DNA of 64,000 nucleotides from Burkholderia oklahomensis C6786. GTDB taxonomy: Bacteria > Pseudomonadota > Gammaproteobacteria > Burkholderiales > Burkholderiaceae. Position 1 is the stretch's first letter; each line of letters opens with the position of its first letter. Shown in pieces: positions 50,832 to 61,293 of the stretch. The notes below the pieces were generated by a model that had not been told where the DNA came from, did no database searches, and was given only the letters and a program-made list of their open reading frames with translations. The DNA lies in NCBI RefSeq assembly GCF_000959365.1, contig NZ_CP009555.1, positions 3,100,001-3,164,000 on the forward strand, given 5' to 3'. The position numbers were made by a program, and so were the translations under genes.

Positions 50832-52093
50832 GCCGGGCGGGGGGCGCCTGGCGGCTGGCCAGGTGTCGCGCCTGACGCACGGTGATCGTAATGGTCGTCG
50901 TGCGCGCCATGCCATTCATCATAGCCGGGCGGCTCCGCGCCGCTCGCACCTGAATCCGGTAACGTCGGCGGTGCCGGAATCTCCGGCATCTCGGGCAGCG
51001 GCGTGTCGTCATGCGGCACGACAGGCAGCGCAGGCGGTTGAGGCAGATGCTTCGGCACGGTCTGCACGCTCACGTTGAACATCGGCTGCTTCGCCGGGTC
51101 GACGCCGATCCGCACCCATTGATTCAGACGCGCGCGCGGTGCGATCGCGATGCGCGTCAGATTGCCGACAAGATCCCCTTTGTCGTCGCGTAGCGGACGG
51201 TCGATCCTGAAGCCGTTCGCGAGCGGCTCGCCGCTCGGATGCACGACGACGATCGAGCCGCGAAAGACCGCCGCGGCTTTCACCAATGCACGCTTGAATT
51301 CACGAAAGCCGTCGCGTACGCGAGGGCGGTTGAAGCGCAGCCATCCGAAGCGCTCCGAACGTTGATAGCGTTCGAACTGAGGATCGCCTTCGAGAAAGAT
51401 CACGAGCGCGCGCGCGCCGCGGCGCTTCGCGTACTCGGCCGCATGATCGATCCAGAACGCGTTCGCGATGACGCGATCTTCGAACTCGCCGTTGCGGCCG
51501 CCCGCCGTCAGATAGCGATTGTTCGGGCCGGGCGCGTTCAGGCCGATGAACACCGTGTCGTCGCGGACCCAGCGGACATTTTCCCGATACGGATGAAAGC
51601 GCGCCACTTCGCTTTCGCGCGTGAGCGGCAACGGATTCGCGCCGGGCGATGCCGGCTCGGAGAAGACGTTCTGACGCAGGAAATCGAGCCGCTCGACGGG
51701 GTCGTACGCGCCGGCGTCGCGCGTGCCGCATGCGGCCCAGTCGAACTGGCCGGGCAGCAGCACGAGCGGGACGCGCGACGTCGTGAGCAGCACGTTGCGC
51801 TGCTCGTACAACTGATCGCGGCAGGCTTCCTTCGGTCCCTTCAGATTGCCTTCGTAGACGATGAACGACACCGAGCGGTCGCGCGCGATCGCATCGAGCA
51901 GGCGCCGAGCATGCGGCTCGTCGTCCGCGGACGCGATCACGCCGGACAGCACCGCGAACGTGTACGGCTCGCCGACAGCCCGCGACGCGGGCGCGGCCGC
52001 CGGTGCGCCGCCGGCAAGTGCGCAGGCGAGCGCGAACGCGGCGAGACGCGAGCGAAACGCCGCGCGCCGCGCGGTGTCGTCAGCGTTGCGCAT
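50651..52093 (-). CDS. Exported metallophosphoesterase-like protein with degenerate metal sites
   Basis: Exported protein of 480 aa (N-terminal signal segment [18 protein letters not shown]). Residues 45-375 recall, from memory, a secreted metallophosphoesterase family with metal motifs GD-IKS, PGD-NEW and HGDTH. Here the matching segments read [34 protein letters not shown] and VVHPSGEPL, so the expected Asp/His ligands are replaced. This suggests a pseudo-enzyme or a binding protein. The C-terminus is Pro-rich, and its last 60 codons lie antisense to slyD and give a poly-Ser run. Start ATG 52093 overlaps mutS by 14 bases; ATG 52120 is an alternative. Coding is likely through residue ~420. 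Confidence 0.75.
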   Translation of the reverse strand: MRNADDTARRAAFRSRLAAFALACALAGGAPAAAPASRAVGEPYTFAVLSGVIASADDEPHARRLLDAIARDRSVSFIVYEGNLKGPKEACRDQLYEQRNVLLTTSRVPLVLLPGQFDWAACGTRDAGAYDPVERLDFLRQNVFSEPASPGANPLPLTRESEVARFHPYRENVRWVRDDTVFIGLNAPGPNNRYLTAGGRNGEFEDRVIANAFWIDHAAEYAKRRGARALVIFLEGDPQFERYQRSERFGWLRFNRPRVRDGFREFKRALVKAAAVFRGSIVVVHPSGEPLANGFRIDRPLRDDKGDLVGNLTRIAIAPRARLNQWVRIGVDPAKQPMFNVSVQTVPKHLPQPPALPVVPHDDTPLPEMPEIPAPPTLPDSGASGAEPPGYDEWHGAHDDHYDHRASGATPGQPPGAPRPAQCRVRTEPLPSLSFSSSSSSSTISSPSAPCACSCSISSSVASRTSLTVNEKRSAIPASG

Positions 52094-54752
52094 CCGTCGC
52101 GCCTGAGCGAGCGAGCGCATGCAGCTCGTAGAGCAGGTCGAGTGCATCGCGCGGCTTCAAGTCATCCGGATCGAGCCCGAGCAGGCGTTCGAGCGCCGGG
52201 TGCGGCGTGGCCGCCGGCGGCTCGTCGTCGTATTCGGGTTCGTCGACGGACGGTTGCGCGGCGAAGAGGTCGAGTTGCGGCGTCGCTTGTGCGGCGGACT
52301 GCTGCTCGAGGTGCGCGAGATGCTTGCGAGCGGCGCGAATCACCGGTGCCGGAACGCCCGCGAGCTGAGCGACCTGCAGCCCGTAGCTCTGGTTCGCCGG
52401 ACCTTCTTCGACCGCATGCAGGAACACGATGCCATGGCCGTGCTCGACCGCCGACAGGTGCACGTTTGCCGCTTGCGGGAATTCGGCCGGCAACTGCGTG
52501 AGCTCGAAGTAGTGCGTCGCGAACAACGTGTAGCAGCGGTTGTGCGACAGCAGGTGGCGCGCGATCGCCCACGCGAGCGCGAGGCCGTCGAACGTCGACG
52601 TGCCGCGGCCGATTTCGTCCATCAGCACGAGGCTTTGCGGCGTCGCGTCGTTCAGGATTGCCGCGGCTTCCGTCATTTCGACCATGAACGTCGAGCGGCC
52701 GCCCGCGAGATCGTCCGCCGCGCCGATTCGCGTGAAGATGCGGTCGATCGGACCGAAGCGGGCCGCTTTCGCCGGCACGTAGCTGCCGACGTACGCCATC
52801 AGCGCGATGAGTGCCGTCTGTCGCATGAACGTCGATTTACCGCCCATGTTCGGACCGGTGATGAGAAGCAGCTTGCGATCCGTGTTCAGCGCGCAATCGT
52901 TCGCGATGAACTGCTCGACCTGCGCTTCGACGACTGGGTGGCGGCCCTGATCGATCTCGATGCCGATCTCGTCGGTGAATTCCGGTGCGACCCAGTCTAG
53001 CGTGCGGGCCCGTTCGGCGAACGCCGAGAGCAAGTCGAGTTCCGCGAGGCCGCTTGCGACGCGCTGGCAGCCTTCGATGTGCGGCAACAGCGCTTGCAGC
53101 ACGCCGTCATAAAGCGCACGTTCGCGGGCGAGCGCGCGCTCCTGCGCGGACAGCGCCTTGTCCTCGAACGTCTTCAGCTCGGGCGTGATGTAGCGCTCCG
53201 CGTTCTTGAGCGTCTGGCGACGGCGATAGTCGTCGGGCACCTTGTCGGTTTGGCCGCGCGTGACTTCGATATAAAAGCCGTGCACCTTGTTGTACTCGAC
53301 GCGCAGGTTCGAGATGCCCGTGCGTGCGCGCTCGCGCGTTTCGAGGTCGATCAGGAACTGGCCGCAGTTCTCGGAGATGTCGCGCAGTTCGTCGAGCTCC
53401 GCGTCGTAGCCGCGAGCAATTACGCCGCCGTCGCGGACCATCGCAGCCGGCTCGGCCGCGATCGCGCGCGCAAGCAAATCGAGACAGCCGGCGGGCGGCT
53501 CGAGCGAGGCTTCGAGGCGGCCGAGCGCCGGTGCGTTCGGCGCGATTTCGGCGACGCGCTCGCGCAGTGCGGGAAGGGCGGCGAACGTGTCGCGCAGGCT
53601 CGACAGATCGCGCGGCCGCGCGGACAGGAGCGCGAGACGGCCGGTGATCCGCTCGACGTCGGCGATCTGCCGCAGCGCCGAGCGCAGGTTGTCGAGGCTC
53701 GCGTTCGCGGGCGCATCGAGCAGTGCGCCGATTGCCTGGTGGCGCGCTTGCGCCGCGACCGACGCGCGCGGCGGATGATGCAGCCAATGGCGCAGCAGGC
53801 GGCTGCCCATCGCGGTGCAGCAGGTGTCGAGCAGCGAATAGAGCGTCGGCGATTCGGTGCCGCGCAGCGTCTCGGTGAGTTCGAGATTGCGCCGCGTCGA
53901 CGGATCGAGCCCGATGTATTCGGATTCGTTTTCCACTTTGAGACTGCGCACGTGGCGCAACTGCTGGCCTTGCGTGGCCGCTGCGTAGATCAGCAGTGCG
54001 CCTGCCGCGCCGCAAGCGCTCGTGAGCGCCTGCGCGCCGAAGCCGTCGAGGCTCGCGACGTCGAGCTGGTCGCACAGGCGCTGCGTGCCCGACGCGATGT
54101 CGAAGTGCCACGCGGGCACGCGCGTGATCGCGCCCATGCCGGCGGGCACCGATTCGATCGCGCCGTCCGCCGCGAGGAGCTCGGCGGGCCGGATGCGCTC
54201 GAGCGCCGCGCCGAGCTGGTCCGGCGCGATCTCGGCGAGCCGCAGTGCGCCGCTCGCGAGATTGAGCCAGGCGAGTCCGATGTTCGAAGCGACGCCGCGC
54301 TTGTTGTGCCCGAGGCAAAGCGCGAGCAGGAACACGTCGCTCTTGTCGGACAGCAGCGCGGCATCCGTCAGCGTGCCCGGCGTGACGACGCGCACGACCT
54401 TGCGCTCGACAGGGCCCTTCGACGTCGCCGGATCGCCGATCTGTTCGCAGATCGCCGCGGATTCGCCGAATTTCACGAGCTTCGCGAGGTATTGCTCAAT
54501 CGCGTGATGCGGCACGCCCGCCATCTTGATCGGGGTGCCAGCGGACGCGCCGCGTTGCGTGAGCGTCAGGTCGAGCAGGCGCGCGGCTTTTTCCGCGTCT
54601 TCGAAGAAGAGCTCGTAGAAATCGCCCATCCGGTAGAACACGAGCGTGTCGGGATGGTCGGCCTTGATGCGAAGGTACTGCTGCATCATTGGCGTGTGCT
54701 GCGCGGCGGCCGTTGCCGCTGCGTCGGAGGAGGCGTCGATTTGGGTGGCCAT
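52080..54752 (-). CDS. mutS: DNA mismatch repair protein MutS
   Basis: Recognises base mismatches and small loops and starts repair with MutL. The 890-aa protein has the mismatch-binding domain with the GDFYELF (Phe-X-Glu) motif near residue 46, the connector and lever domains, and the ATPase with Walker [26 protein letters not shown] (Walker B) and FATHYFELT follow. ATG 54752 begins [11 protein letters not shown]; an upstream in-frame extension to 54998 has no family support. A short C-terminal region ends in [13 protein letters not shown]. The next gene on the same strand overlaps its end. Confidence 0.97.
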   Translation of the reverse strand: MATQIDASSDAAATAAAQHTPMMQQYLRIKADHPDTLVFYRMGDFYELFFEDAEKAARLLDLTLTQRGASAGTPIKMAGVPHHAIEQYLAKLVKFGESAAICEQIGDPATSKGPVERKVVRVVTPGTLTDAALLSDKSDVFLLALCLGHNKRGVASNIGLAWLNLASGALRLAEIAPDQLGAALERIRPAELLAADGAIESVPAGMGAITRVPAWHFDIASGTQRLCDQLDVASLDGFGAQALTSACGAAGALLIYAAATQGQQLRHVRSLKVENESEYIGLDPSTRRNLELTETLRGTESPTLYSLLDTCCTAMGSRLLRHWLHHPPRASVAAQARHQAIGALLDAPANASLDNLRSALRQIADVERITGRLALLSARPRDLSSLRDTFAALPALRERVAEIAPNAPALGRLEASLEPPAGCLDLLARAIAAEPAAMVRDGGVIARGYDAELDELRDISENCGQFLIDLETRERARTGISNLRVEYNKVHGFYIEVTRGQTDKVPDDYRRRQTLKNAERYITPELKTFEDKALSAQERALARERALYDGVLQALLPHIEGCQRVASGLAELDLLSAFAERARTLDWVAPEFTDEIGIEIDQGRHPVVEAQVEQFIANDCALNTDRKLLLITGPNMGGKSTFMRQTALIALMAYVGSYVPAKAARFGPIDRIFTRIGAADDLAGGRSTFMVEMTEAAAILNDATPQSLVLMDEIGRGTSTFDGLALAWAIARHLLSHNRCYTLFATHYFELTQLPAEFPQAANVHLSAVEHGHGIVFLHAVEEGPANQSYGLQVAQLAGVPAPVIRAARKHLAHLEQQSAAQATPQLDLFAAQPSVDEPEYDDEPPAATPHPALERLLGLDPDDLKPRDALDLLYELHALARSGATDAQR

Positions 54753-56115
54753 CTTGCGGATATCTGTCTGCGTATGCGGAATTGGGTGAGAGTTTACCTT
54801 GTCGGGCCACCGCGCGAAGCTGGCTGGACGGCTAACGCGTTCGCGCAGCGCCGATTCGTACGCGCCGCACGTCGAAATGGCGGGCCGGCGCGGCATTCTG
54901 CGTCCGTCAGATATCGACTCGGGCGGAAGGCAAGATTCGCCATTGCACACGCGCGGCTTTGACGGTACGGCTGCGGTCGGTTCGCCAGGAGCGGCCATCG
55001 TTCGCGCCCGATTCGGGATGCTTCATCAATCGAGGCGGTCTCGGTGCTTCGCCGAGACACAACGAGCCGCGACTTCGATCGGCCGCCGCGCTTATGCACG
55101 TGCGAACGCTTTCCAAGCGCGCATTGCTCTCGTGAACGTGCATTGCATGCGTTCGGGGTGATTGCCCACCAATTCCCGGGCGTGAATTCAAATATGCGAT
55201 TGATGCATCGCGCATTGAATTTGTAATCGAATTATTGATTATTTTCTTTCGCATGTGCGATGAATATTTGCATGGTCGTGTTTATATTGTCTGTTTCGTG
55301 ATCGATTGGCGTCGAATGCTATCGATATATCTGCTGAATAAGATAATATTATTGGTCTTGCTGGTGTGGAGATAATAGTCTCCATCGAGCGCCGAAATCG
55401 GATGCGTCGCGAGATGCGTGGCCGATATCAAAAAATATGAGACGAAATGGTGAAATCGTCCGGTCAACGTATCGATCGAATGCAGGCCGTGCGGTGTTGG
55501 CCGATGAAAAATTGGAATGCGGCGTTGTCCGGAGTTTCTTCCGAAATGAAATTGTTCCAGGCGCCGATATTTGCCGCTCGGCATGGTTGATCATGTCGAG
55601 ACGGCATGAATTCGGATGAGGTCGGGGAAGTAACGGGAAAATCGATTAATAGAACGACGCGACGTTGTCGCGCATATAGGCAGTCTCCCGTGAAAAAAGG
55701 GGATTCATGATGTCTCATCGAATCGTTTCGGTTTGTCGGGTCGCGCTCGATGCGAATGCGCAGGGTGGTTCGCTTTGCGATCGATCGCGCGACGATGACG
55801 GATTCGTAATTTCCTATTGCCGACGCAGGCTGCGCCGATCGTGAATGCGGCGCAGCCGTGAGTCGCGGCATTCGGAGTCCATCGCAATGCACGACGCGTC
55901 CATGGAGTCGGGGGGCAGTCCTGTCTCGTCCGCAAACTTCGAGCGCTACGCGTGCGAGCCGGACGCGCGCGATCCATGAAGGCCGGATCCGGCCGCGCAT
56001 CGACCGGCGACGAATATTCGAGTGTCTAAGTGTTGGTGGAGTTGATTGAGTAGTGCAAGTGTGCATGTAGTCGGCATTTCAATCGCAATATCGTCTTTTT
56101 ATTAAGGAGAATGAA
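54753..56115. other. AT-richer accessory spacer without a credible gene
   Basis: About 1.36 kb between mutS and a small secreted-protein gene. From about 55180 to 55700 the base composition drops to near half A+T, with runs such as TAATCGAATTATTGATTATTTTC, unlike the rest of the window. Open frames of 100-200 codons exist on both strands, but they have mixed codon use, no recognised motif and no ribosome binding site. It may be a remnant of acquired DNA, a decayed gene, or a long regulatory region. An imperfect inverted repeat is listed separately. Confidence 0.6.
55185..55221. repeat. Imperfect inverted repeat in the AT-rich spacer
   Basis: AATTCAAATATGCGA (55185-55199) and TCGCGCATTGAATT (55208-55221) are complementary apart from one bulge and one or two mismatches, with an eight-base loop. 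GGAGA...TCTCC at 55368-55383 is a smaller perfect hairpin nearby. Confidence 0.5.
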
Positions 56116-56388
56116 ATGAAAAAGACTCTCGCTGCTATCGTTTCAGCCTTGCTTCTGGCTTCGTCCTATGCGCACGCGGATACGTTGTGCACGTCGGGCA
56201 CGATCAACAAGCTCTTCATCGACAACAACGGGGTCATGGAGGTCACCGTCGGCAACCTGTCCTACTTGAACGGAAACAAGGATGCGTATCCGCTCATCAA
56301 TTCGGCGTTCGTGATGGGCAAGCAGGTCTATATCTACGCGAGCACTTGCCAGCCGGGCACATCGATGGGAGGCTTTGCCGTTCGGTAA
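56116..56388 (+). CDS. Small secreted protein, function unknown
   Basis: Predicted secreted protein of 90 aa that I cannot assign. Signal peptide MKKTLAAIVSALLLASSYAHA, with a likely cleavage after AHA at residue 21, leaves a mature protein of about 69 residues. It contains two cysteines (DTLCTSG and STCQPGTS) that could form a disulfide, and beta-rich stretches such as KLFIDNNGVMEVTVGNL. ATTAAGGAGA precedes ATG 56116, so translation is well supported. It ends an AT-rich stretch and its base composition is intermediate. Terminators for suhB lie downstream on the other strand. Confidence 0.8.
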   Translation: MKKTLAAIVSALLLASSYAHADTLCTSGTINKLFIDNNGVMEVTVGNLSYLNGNKDAYPLINSAFVMGKQVYIYASTCQPGTSMGGFAVR

Positions 56389-56580
56389 CGCCGGCCGATG
56401 AAGCAGATGGCTCGAGCGCGATTTCTGCAGTTCGCGTCGCGATGTCGCATGCCGGCCGGCGGGCGCATGCCAGCCGGTTTCTTTGTGGCGATGCCGCGCG
56501 CTCGCGAGCGTTTTCTGGCGATGCAGAGTAGATGGAGGGCGTCGTCGGCGGCGCAATCCGGCCCGATCGCGCACGCCTGA

Positions 56581-56620
56581 AAATGAAACGGCCCGCGGCT
56601 GCTCGAAGTGCCGCGGGCCG
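56581..56620 (-). terminator. Terminator of suhB
   Basis: On the minus strand CGGCCCGCGGC (56620-56610) pairs with GCCGCGGGCCG (56599-56589) across a ten-base loop and is followed by TTTCATTTT. It lies 52 bases past the suhB stop. Confidence 0.85.
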
Positions 56621-56671
56621 CCGGATCTCGTCGCCGCGGCGACTTGCGTCACGCGGCTGCGACCACGTCGC

Positions 56672-57475
56672 TCATTCTTCCGCCGGCCGCGTATGCGTGT
56701 AGCGGTTCAGGATCGGGATCATCTGCGCGTAGATCTTCGGGTTCGCGGCGACGATCTCGCGCTGATGCAGGAAGTCGGAATCGCCCGTGTAGTTGCCGAC
56801 GAGGCCGCCCGCCTCGGTGATGAGCAGGCTGCCCGCCGCGACGTCCCACACGTTGATGCCTTGCTCGAAGAAGCCGTCGAGACGGCCCGCCGCGACGTTG
56901 GCGAGGTCGAGCGCGGCCGCGCCCGGGCGGCGCAGCCCGGTGCAAGCTTGCGTCATGTCGGCGAAGAGGCGCGCGTACGCGTCGAGGCCGTCCTTCTCGC
57001 GAAACGGAAAGCCCGTGCCGATCAGCGCGTCGGCGAGGCGGTCGCGCCGTCCCACGCGGATGCGGCGGTCGTTCAGGTACGCGCCGCGGCCGCGCGTCGC
57101 GGTGAAAAGGTCGTTGTGGTTGGGATCGTAGACCACCGCTTGCGAGACGACGCCCTTGTGCGCGAGCGCGATCGACACGCAGTAGTACGGGAAGCCGTGG
57201 ATGAAGTTCGTCGTGCCGTCGAGCGGATCGATGATCCACTGGAATTCGGATTCGTTGCCCGACTCGCCGGATTCCTCGGCGAGGATCGCGTGGTCGGGGT
57301 AGGCGGTCTTCAGCGTTTCGATGATCGCGTCTTCCGCGGCCTTGTCGACTTCCGTCACGAAATCGTTCTGCTGCTTCTTGCGGATCTCGATCAGATCGAG
57401 ATCGAGCGATGCGCGATTGATGATCTGTCCGGCGCGGCGAGCGGCCTTGACAGCGATGTTGAGCATGGGATGCAT
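56672..57475 (-). CDS. suhB: Inositol-1-monophosphatase family protein SuhB
   Basis: Inositol monophosphatase-fold phosphatase; E. coli SuhB also acts in rRNA antitermination. The 267-aa protein has the metal-binding motifs [22 protein letters not shown] and [18 protein letters not shown] 57475 begins [16 protein letters not shown], matching the E. coli start, so the upstream extension seen in the frame is not used. It is divergent from trmJ across 289 bases, the same pairing as in E. coli. Its terminator lies just downstream. Confidence 0.96.
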   Translation of the reverse strand: MHPMLNIAVKAARRAGQIINRASLDLDLIEIRKKQQNDFVTEVDKAAEDAIIETLKTAYPDHAILAEESGESGNESEFQWIIDPLDGTTNFIHGFPYYCVSIALAHKGVVSQAVVYDPNHNDLFTATRGRGAYLNDRRIRVGRRDRLADALIGTGFPFREKDGLDAYARLFADMTQACTGLRRPGAAALDLANVAAGRLDGFFEQGINVWDVAAGSLLITEAGGLVGNYTGDSDFLHQREIVAANPKIYAQMIPILNRYTHTRPAEE

Positions 57476-57764
57476 GGGCCTGAATCCTGAAGCCGGCGGC
57501 GCGGGGCCGCCACGAGTGGTGATCGAACCAGCGAAACGACGCCGGGCGCGCATGGGGCGGCAGGCGGGCGTTTCGCCGACGGAAGACGAATTGGCAAAGA
57601 GCGGGGGGCGGGCCGAACAGCGTGGGCGCCGCGTCAAGAGCGCAATTTTACCCGACTCGCGGCGCTTTTTTGCGAAACGGTAGCGTATGCCGTTCGATCG
57701 GCCGTTCGGACGAGTGGGTTTGTCCGCGAGTTGGCGATACCATACCGGCATCCCGATTAGTCGA

Positions 57765-58640
57765 ATGAACGTCTTGGAATCTCAGCAGAAACCGTTCGCG
57801 CCGTCCGCCGGCGCGGCCCCATCCCGTCCGACGCGGTCCGCGCGCGGCGGGTTTACGTCGACGCGCTTCGTGCTCGTCGAGCCGAGTCACCCCGGCAACG
57901 TCGGCGCGGCGGCGCGCGCGCTGAAAACGATGGGTTTTTCACGCCTCGTACTCGTCGCGCCGCGCGTGCCGCACGTGCAGAGCGATCCGGAAGCGCTCGC
58001 GATGGCGAGCGGCGCCGACGACGTGCTCGCGTCCGCACACGTGGTACCCACACTCGCCGATGCGCTGAACGGCGTGCAGTGGTCGATCGCGCTCACCGCG
58101 CGTTCGCGCGAGTACGGGCCGCCGCGGCTCGCGCCGCGTGCGGCCGCCGCGAGTGCCCGCCGCCAGTTGCAAACGGGCGACATCGCGCTCGTATTCGGCA
58201 ACGAGCGCACGGGCCTGTCGAACGAGCATGTCGATCGCTGCAGCGCGATCGCGCACATCCCGGCGAACCCCGCGTACAGCTCGCTCAATCTCGCGCAGGC
58301 GGTGCAGGTGCTCGCGTACGAGTTGCGCGTCGCGCTGCTCGAAGACGACGCGTCCGTCATGCCGCGGGACGCCGCGCTCGGCACGCTCGCGCAAAGCGAC
58401 GAGATCGAGCGGATGTTCGTTCATCTGGAGAATGCGCTGATCGCGCTCGACTTCCTCGATCCCCGCAATCCGAAGAAGCTGATGCCGCGGCTGCGGCGGC
58501 TTTTCGCGCGAACGGGGCTTGAGCGCGAGGAGGTGAACATCTTGCGCGGGATCGCGAAGCACATCCTGTTGAATGCGGGCGGTGCGGAGGTGCGCGCGGG
58601 CGACGACGAGGGCGACGCAGGCGCCGGGCGAGACGAGTGA
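57765..58640 (+). CDS. trmJ: tRNA (cytidine/uridine-2'-O-)-methyltransferase TrmJ
   Basis: SPOUT methyltransferase that methylates the 2'-OH of position 32 in some tRNAs. The 291-aa protein has [23 protein letters not shown] near the start, the knot motif [14 protein letters not shown], and [18 protein letters not shown] typical of TrmJ/TrmL. A C-terminal extension (about 245-291) is helical then acidic. ATG 57765 gives a ~25-residue leader before the fold. cysE follows by 185 bases. Confidence 0.94.
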   Translation: MNVLESQQKPFAPSAGAAPSRPTRSARGGFTSTRFVLVEPSHPGNVGAAARALKTMGFSRLVLVAPRVPHVQSDPEALAMASGADDVLASAHVVPTLADALNGVQWSIALTARSREYGPPRLAPRAAAASARRQLQTGDIALVFGNERTGLSNEHVDRCSAIAHIPANPAYSSLNLAQAVQVLAYELRVALLEDDASVMPRDAALGTLAQSDEIERMFVHLENALIALDFLDPRNPKKLMPRLRRLFARTGLEREEVNILRGIAKHILLNAGGAEVRAGDDEGDAGAGRDE

Positions 58641-58825
58641 CGGAACGCGCCGGCTCGCTTGCCGGCGCCCTATACCCGCGGCCGTGGCAGGGAGAACGCG
58701 GCAGCCGCTGCGCGCTCGCGACGGCCGTTCTACAATCGTCCAAACGTCATAAGCAAAGCTGTCGAAACGATAACGGCTCCGCCCGGCGGCCGCGCACCGG
58801 GCTTTCTTCTTCCATCGTCACCACC

Positions 58826-59608
58826 ATGTTTACGAGACTTCGCGAGGACGTCGCCACGATCCGCGAGCGCGATCCCGCCGCCCGCAGCGCCTGGGAAGTG
58901 CTCACGTGCTATCCGGGGCTGCACGCGCTCGTGTTCCATCGGATCGCGCACGCATGCTGGCGCTCGGACTGGCGCTGGCTCGGCCGGTTCGTGTCGCAGG
59001 TCGGCCGCCTCCTCACCGGCATCGAGATCCACCCGGGCGCGACGCTCGGCCGGCGCGTGTTCATCGATCACGGAATGGGCGTCGTGATCGGCGAGACGGC
59101 CGTCGTCGGCGACGACTGCACGATCTACCAGGGCGTGACGCTCGGCGGGACGTCGCTTACGCGCGGCGCGAAGCGTCACCCGACGCTCGAGCGCGGCGTG
59201 ATCGTCGGCGCCGGCGCGAAGGTGCTGGGCGGCTTCACGATCGGCGCGGGGGCGAAGATCGGCTCGAATGCGGTCGTCGTGAAGCCGGTGCCGGCGGGCG
59301 GCACGGCAGTCGGCAATCCGGCGCGGGTCGTGATGCCGGCCTATGCGAAGCGCATACCCGAGCGCACGGCGTTCTGCGCGTACGGAATCACGCCGAACGC
59401 CGATGATCCGATGTCGCTTGCGATTCACGGCCTCATCGATCATGCGGCGAAGGAAGCGCAGCGGATCGACGAGATCGTCGCGGCGCTCGAGCGGCTGGGG
59501 GCCCATCTGGACGCGCTGCAGGAGGCGGACGGTGCGCGGCTCGATTTGCGTCGTCTGTCCGCGGCGTTCGAGGGCAAGGCGCTCGACGGGAAGGCGGTCG
59601 AGCGCTGA
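58826..59608 (+). CDS. cysE: Serine O-acetyltransferase
   Basis: Makes O-acetylserine, the precursor of cysteine. The 260-aa protein has an N-terminal helical domain with the [15 protein letters not shown] motif and a left-handed beta-helix of hexapeptide repeats (about 60-165). The catalytic histidine is in [12 protein letters not shown] and the second histidine in [11 protein letters not shown]-terminal tail of about 75 helical residues is longer than needed for catalysis. This short N-terminal type is the EpsC/NifP-like form. TACAAT at 58731 is a candidate -10 element. Confidence 0.94.
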   Translation: MFTRLREDVATIRERDPAARSAWEVLTCYPGLHALVFHRIAHACWRSDWRWLGRFVSQVGRLLTGIEIHPGATLGRRVFIDHGMGVVIGETAVVGDDCTIYQGVTLGGTSLTRGAKRHPTLERGVIVGAGAKVLGGFTIGAGAKIGSNAVVVKPVPAGGTAVGNPARVVMPAYAKRIPERTAFCAYGITPNADDPMSLAIHGLIDHAAKEAQRIDEIVAALERLGAHLDALQEADGARLDLRRLSAAFEGKALDGKAVER

Positions 59609-59892
59609 GTCGCGCGCGGCGCCGGGCGTCTCGTGATCGACGTGCTGCGCGTGCGATCTCGCTGCGCACGTTCGTAACGCGCCGTAATATTCAGGTGGCT
59701 GCGAAGCGTCATCGGCATCGCATTCGACGCGCACTTGTCCTGGAGCACCTTGGATGCCGGTCTGCGGCATCGTTCGTCGCGTTTCCAACGCGGAGCGCGA
59801 GCGCGCTGCGTGGCTCGGCATTGCGTGACGGCGTTCGCGCGGCTGCCGACGGCGGAGGAGCCATCGCTCCATCCGATTCGACTACGCGATGC

Positions 59893-60693
59893 TCAATCGA
59901 GCGGCAGCGCGCGGATCCCTTGTGCATCGACGCACAGATACCCGCCGCGACGCGGCCCGTGGTCGAGCTCCCAGTCCGGCAGCACCCAGCGCACGCCGCC
60001 CGCTTCGACGTGCCGCGCCGGCTTGTGCGTGTGGCCGTGGATGATCGTGCGCGCGCCGCTGCGCCGGAAGAGGGCGGCGATGCCCTTGCGCGTCACGTCG
60101 TAGCGCGGCGATGCGGGACGCATCCGGCCGGCCTCGCTCGACGCGCGCATCCGCTCGGCGAGCGCGCGGCGCCAAGCGAACGGCCACGCGAGAAAGAGCC
60201 GCTGCGCGACGCCGTTGCGCGCGAAGCGGCGAAACCATTGATAGCCGCGGTCGGCCGTGCATTGCGCGTCGCCGTGCGCGAGCGCGATGCGGTTGCCGAA
60301 CGCGACGACGACGGACGGATCCGGAATCAGGAGCGCGCCCGCCGCCTTCATGAAGCGCTTGCCGAGCAGGAAGTCGCGATTGCCGCGCATCACGTAGAGC
60401 GCGATGCCGCGCTCGGAGAACGTGTGCAGCAGCGCGGCCATCCGCGCGGCGAACGGATCGTGATCGAGGATGTCGTCGCCGATCCAGTATTCGAACAGGT
60501 CGCCGAGGATGAAAACCGAATCCGCGCTGTCGGCCGTCACGCGCACGAAGTGCTCGAACGCGGCGACCGTGCGCGGAATCGCGTCGCTCAGATGCAGATC
60601 GGAGACGAACAGGAACGGGCGTGCCGCGTGCGCGAGCCCGCGCTCGCCCGGCACACCCGCAAAGACGCTTCGCGGCGGCGTTTCCTGCAGCAT
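59893..60693 (-). CDS. lpxH: UDP-2,3-diacylglucosamine diphosphatase LpxH
   Basis: Hydrolyses UDP-2,3-diacylglucosamine to lipid X in lipid A synthesis. The 266-aa protein of the calcineurin-like superfamily has all metal motifs: FVSDLHLSD, ILGDLFEYWIGDD, MRGNRDFLLG, LAHGDAQ and IHGHTHKPA. It is convergent with cysE across a 284-base spacer and lies 28 bases after ppiB on the same strand. The N-terminal ~25 residues precede the fold; a start further in is possible. Confidence 0.95.
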   Translation of the reverse strand: MLQETPPRSVFAGVPGERGLAHAARPFLFVSDLHLSDAIPRTVAAFEHFVRVTADSADSVFILGDLFEYWIGDDILDHDPFAARMAALLHTFSERGIALYVMRGNRDFLLGKRFMKAAGALLIPDPSVVVAFGNRIALAHGDAQCTADRGYQWFRRFARNGVAQRLFLAWPFAWRRALAERMRASSEAGRMRPASPRYDVTRKGIAALFRRSGARTIIHGHTHKPARHVEAGGVRWVLPDWELDHGPRRGGYLCVDAQGIRALPLD

Positions 60694-60721
60694 CCCGGCG
60701 CCTCGTGGCTCTACGCTGCGT

Positions 60722-61213
60722 TCAGACCGCGACGGCCTTCTCGATCACGACGTCGTCGTTCGGCACGTCCTGATGGAAGCCCTTGCTGCCCGTCTTGACG
60801 GCCTTGATCTTGTCGACGACGTCCTGGCCTTCGACGACCTTGCCGAACACCGTGTAGCCCCAGCCCTGCGGCGTCGGCGACGAGTGGTTCAGGAAGTCGT
60901 TGTCGTTCACGTTGATGAAGAACTGCGCGGTCGCCGAGTGCGGATCGTTCGTGCGCGCCATCGCGATCGTGTACGTGTCGTTCTTCAGGCCGTTGTTCGC
61001 CTCGTTGTCGATCGGCGCATCGGTCGGCTTTTGCTTCAGGCCCGGCTCGAAGCCGCCGCCCTGGATCATGAAGCCGTTGATCACGCGGTGGAAGATCGTG
61101 CCGTCGTAGTGGCCCTTCTTCACGTAGTTGAGGAAGTTCTCGACCGTCTTCGGCGCCTTCGCGTCGTCGAGTTCGAGCTTGATGACGCCGTGGTTCGTAT
61201 GCAGTTCGACCAT
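60722..61213 (-). CDS. ppiB: Cytoplasmic cyclophilin, peptidyl-prolyl isomerase B
   Basis: Peptidyl-prolyl isomerase of the cyclophilin type, 163 aa, without a signal peptide. It has the core [48 protein letters not shown] and [10 protein letters not shown]. It is 80 bases downstream of a second cyclophilin with a signal peptide and just ahead of lpxH. AAAGGAATCATC precedes ATG 61213. Confidence 0.96.
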   Translation of the reverse strand: MVELHTNHGVIKLELDDAKAPKTVENFLNYVKKGHYDGTIFHRVINGFMIQGGGFEPGLKQKPTDAPIDNEANNGLKNDTYTIAMARTNDPHSATAQFFINVNDNDFLNHSSPTPQGWGYTVFGKVVEGQDVVDKIKAVKTGSKGFHQDVPNDDVVIEKAVAV

Positions 61214-61293
61214 GATGATTCCTTTGATGGGTAGGGTTCAAACGGCGCGCGGCCGCTCTGGACGACGCGGCCGCGCGGGAGGTTCGGGCTGAC

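Noticed and set aside
54753..54998. 82-residue N-terminal extension of MutS
   Set aside because: The MutS family begins near ATQIDAS in this genus, and the extension has no conserved residues.
55464..56066. A 200-codon open frame on the minus strand in the AT-rich island
   Set aside because: Arg- and Thr-rich mixed composition with no motif, no clear ribosome binding site and start choice by chance. It could be a decayed gene, but I cannot support it.
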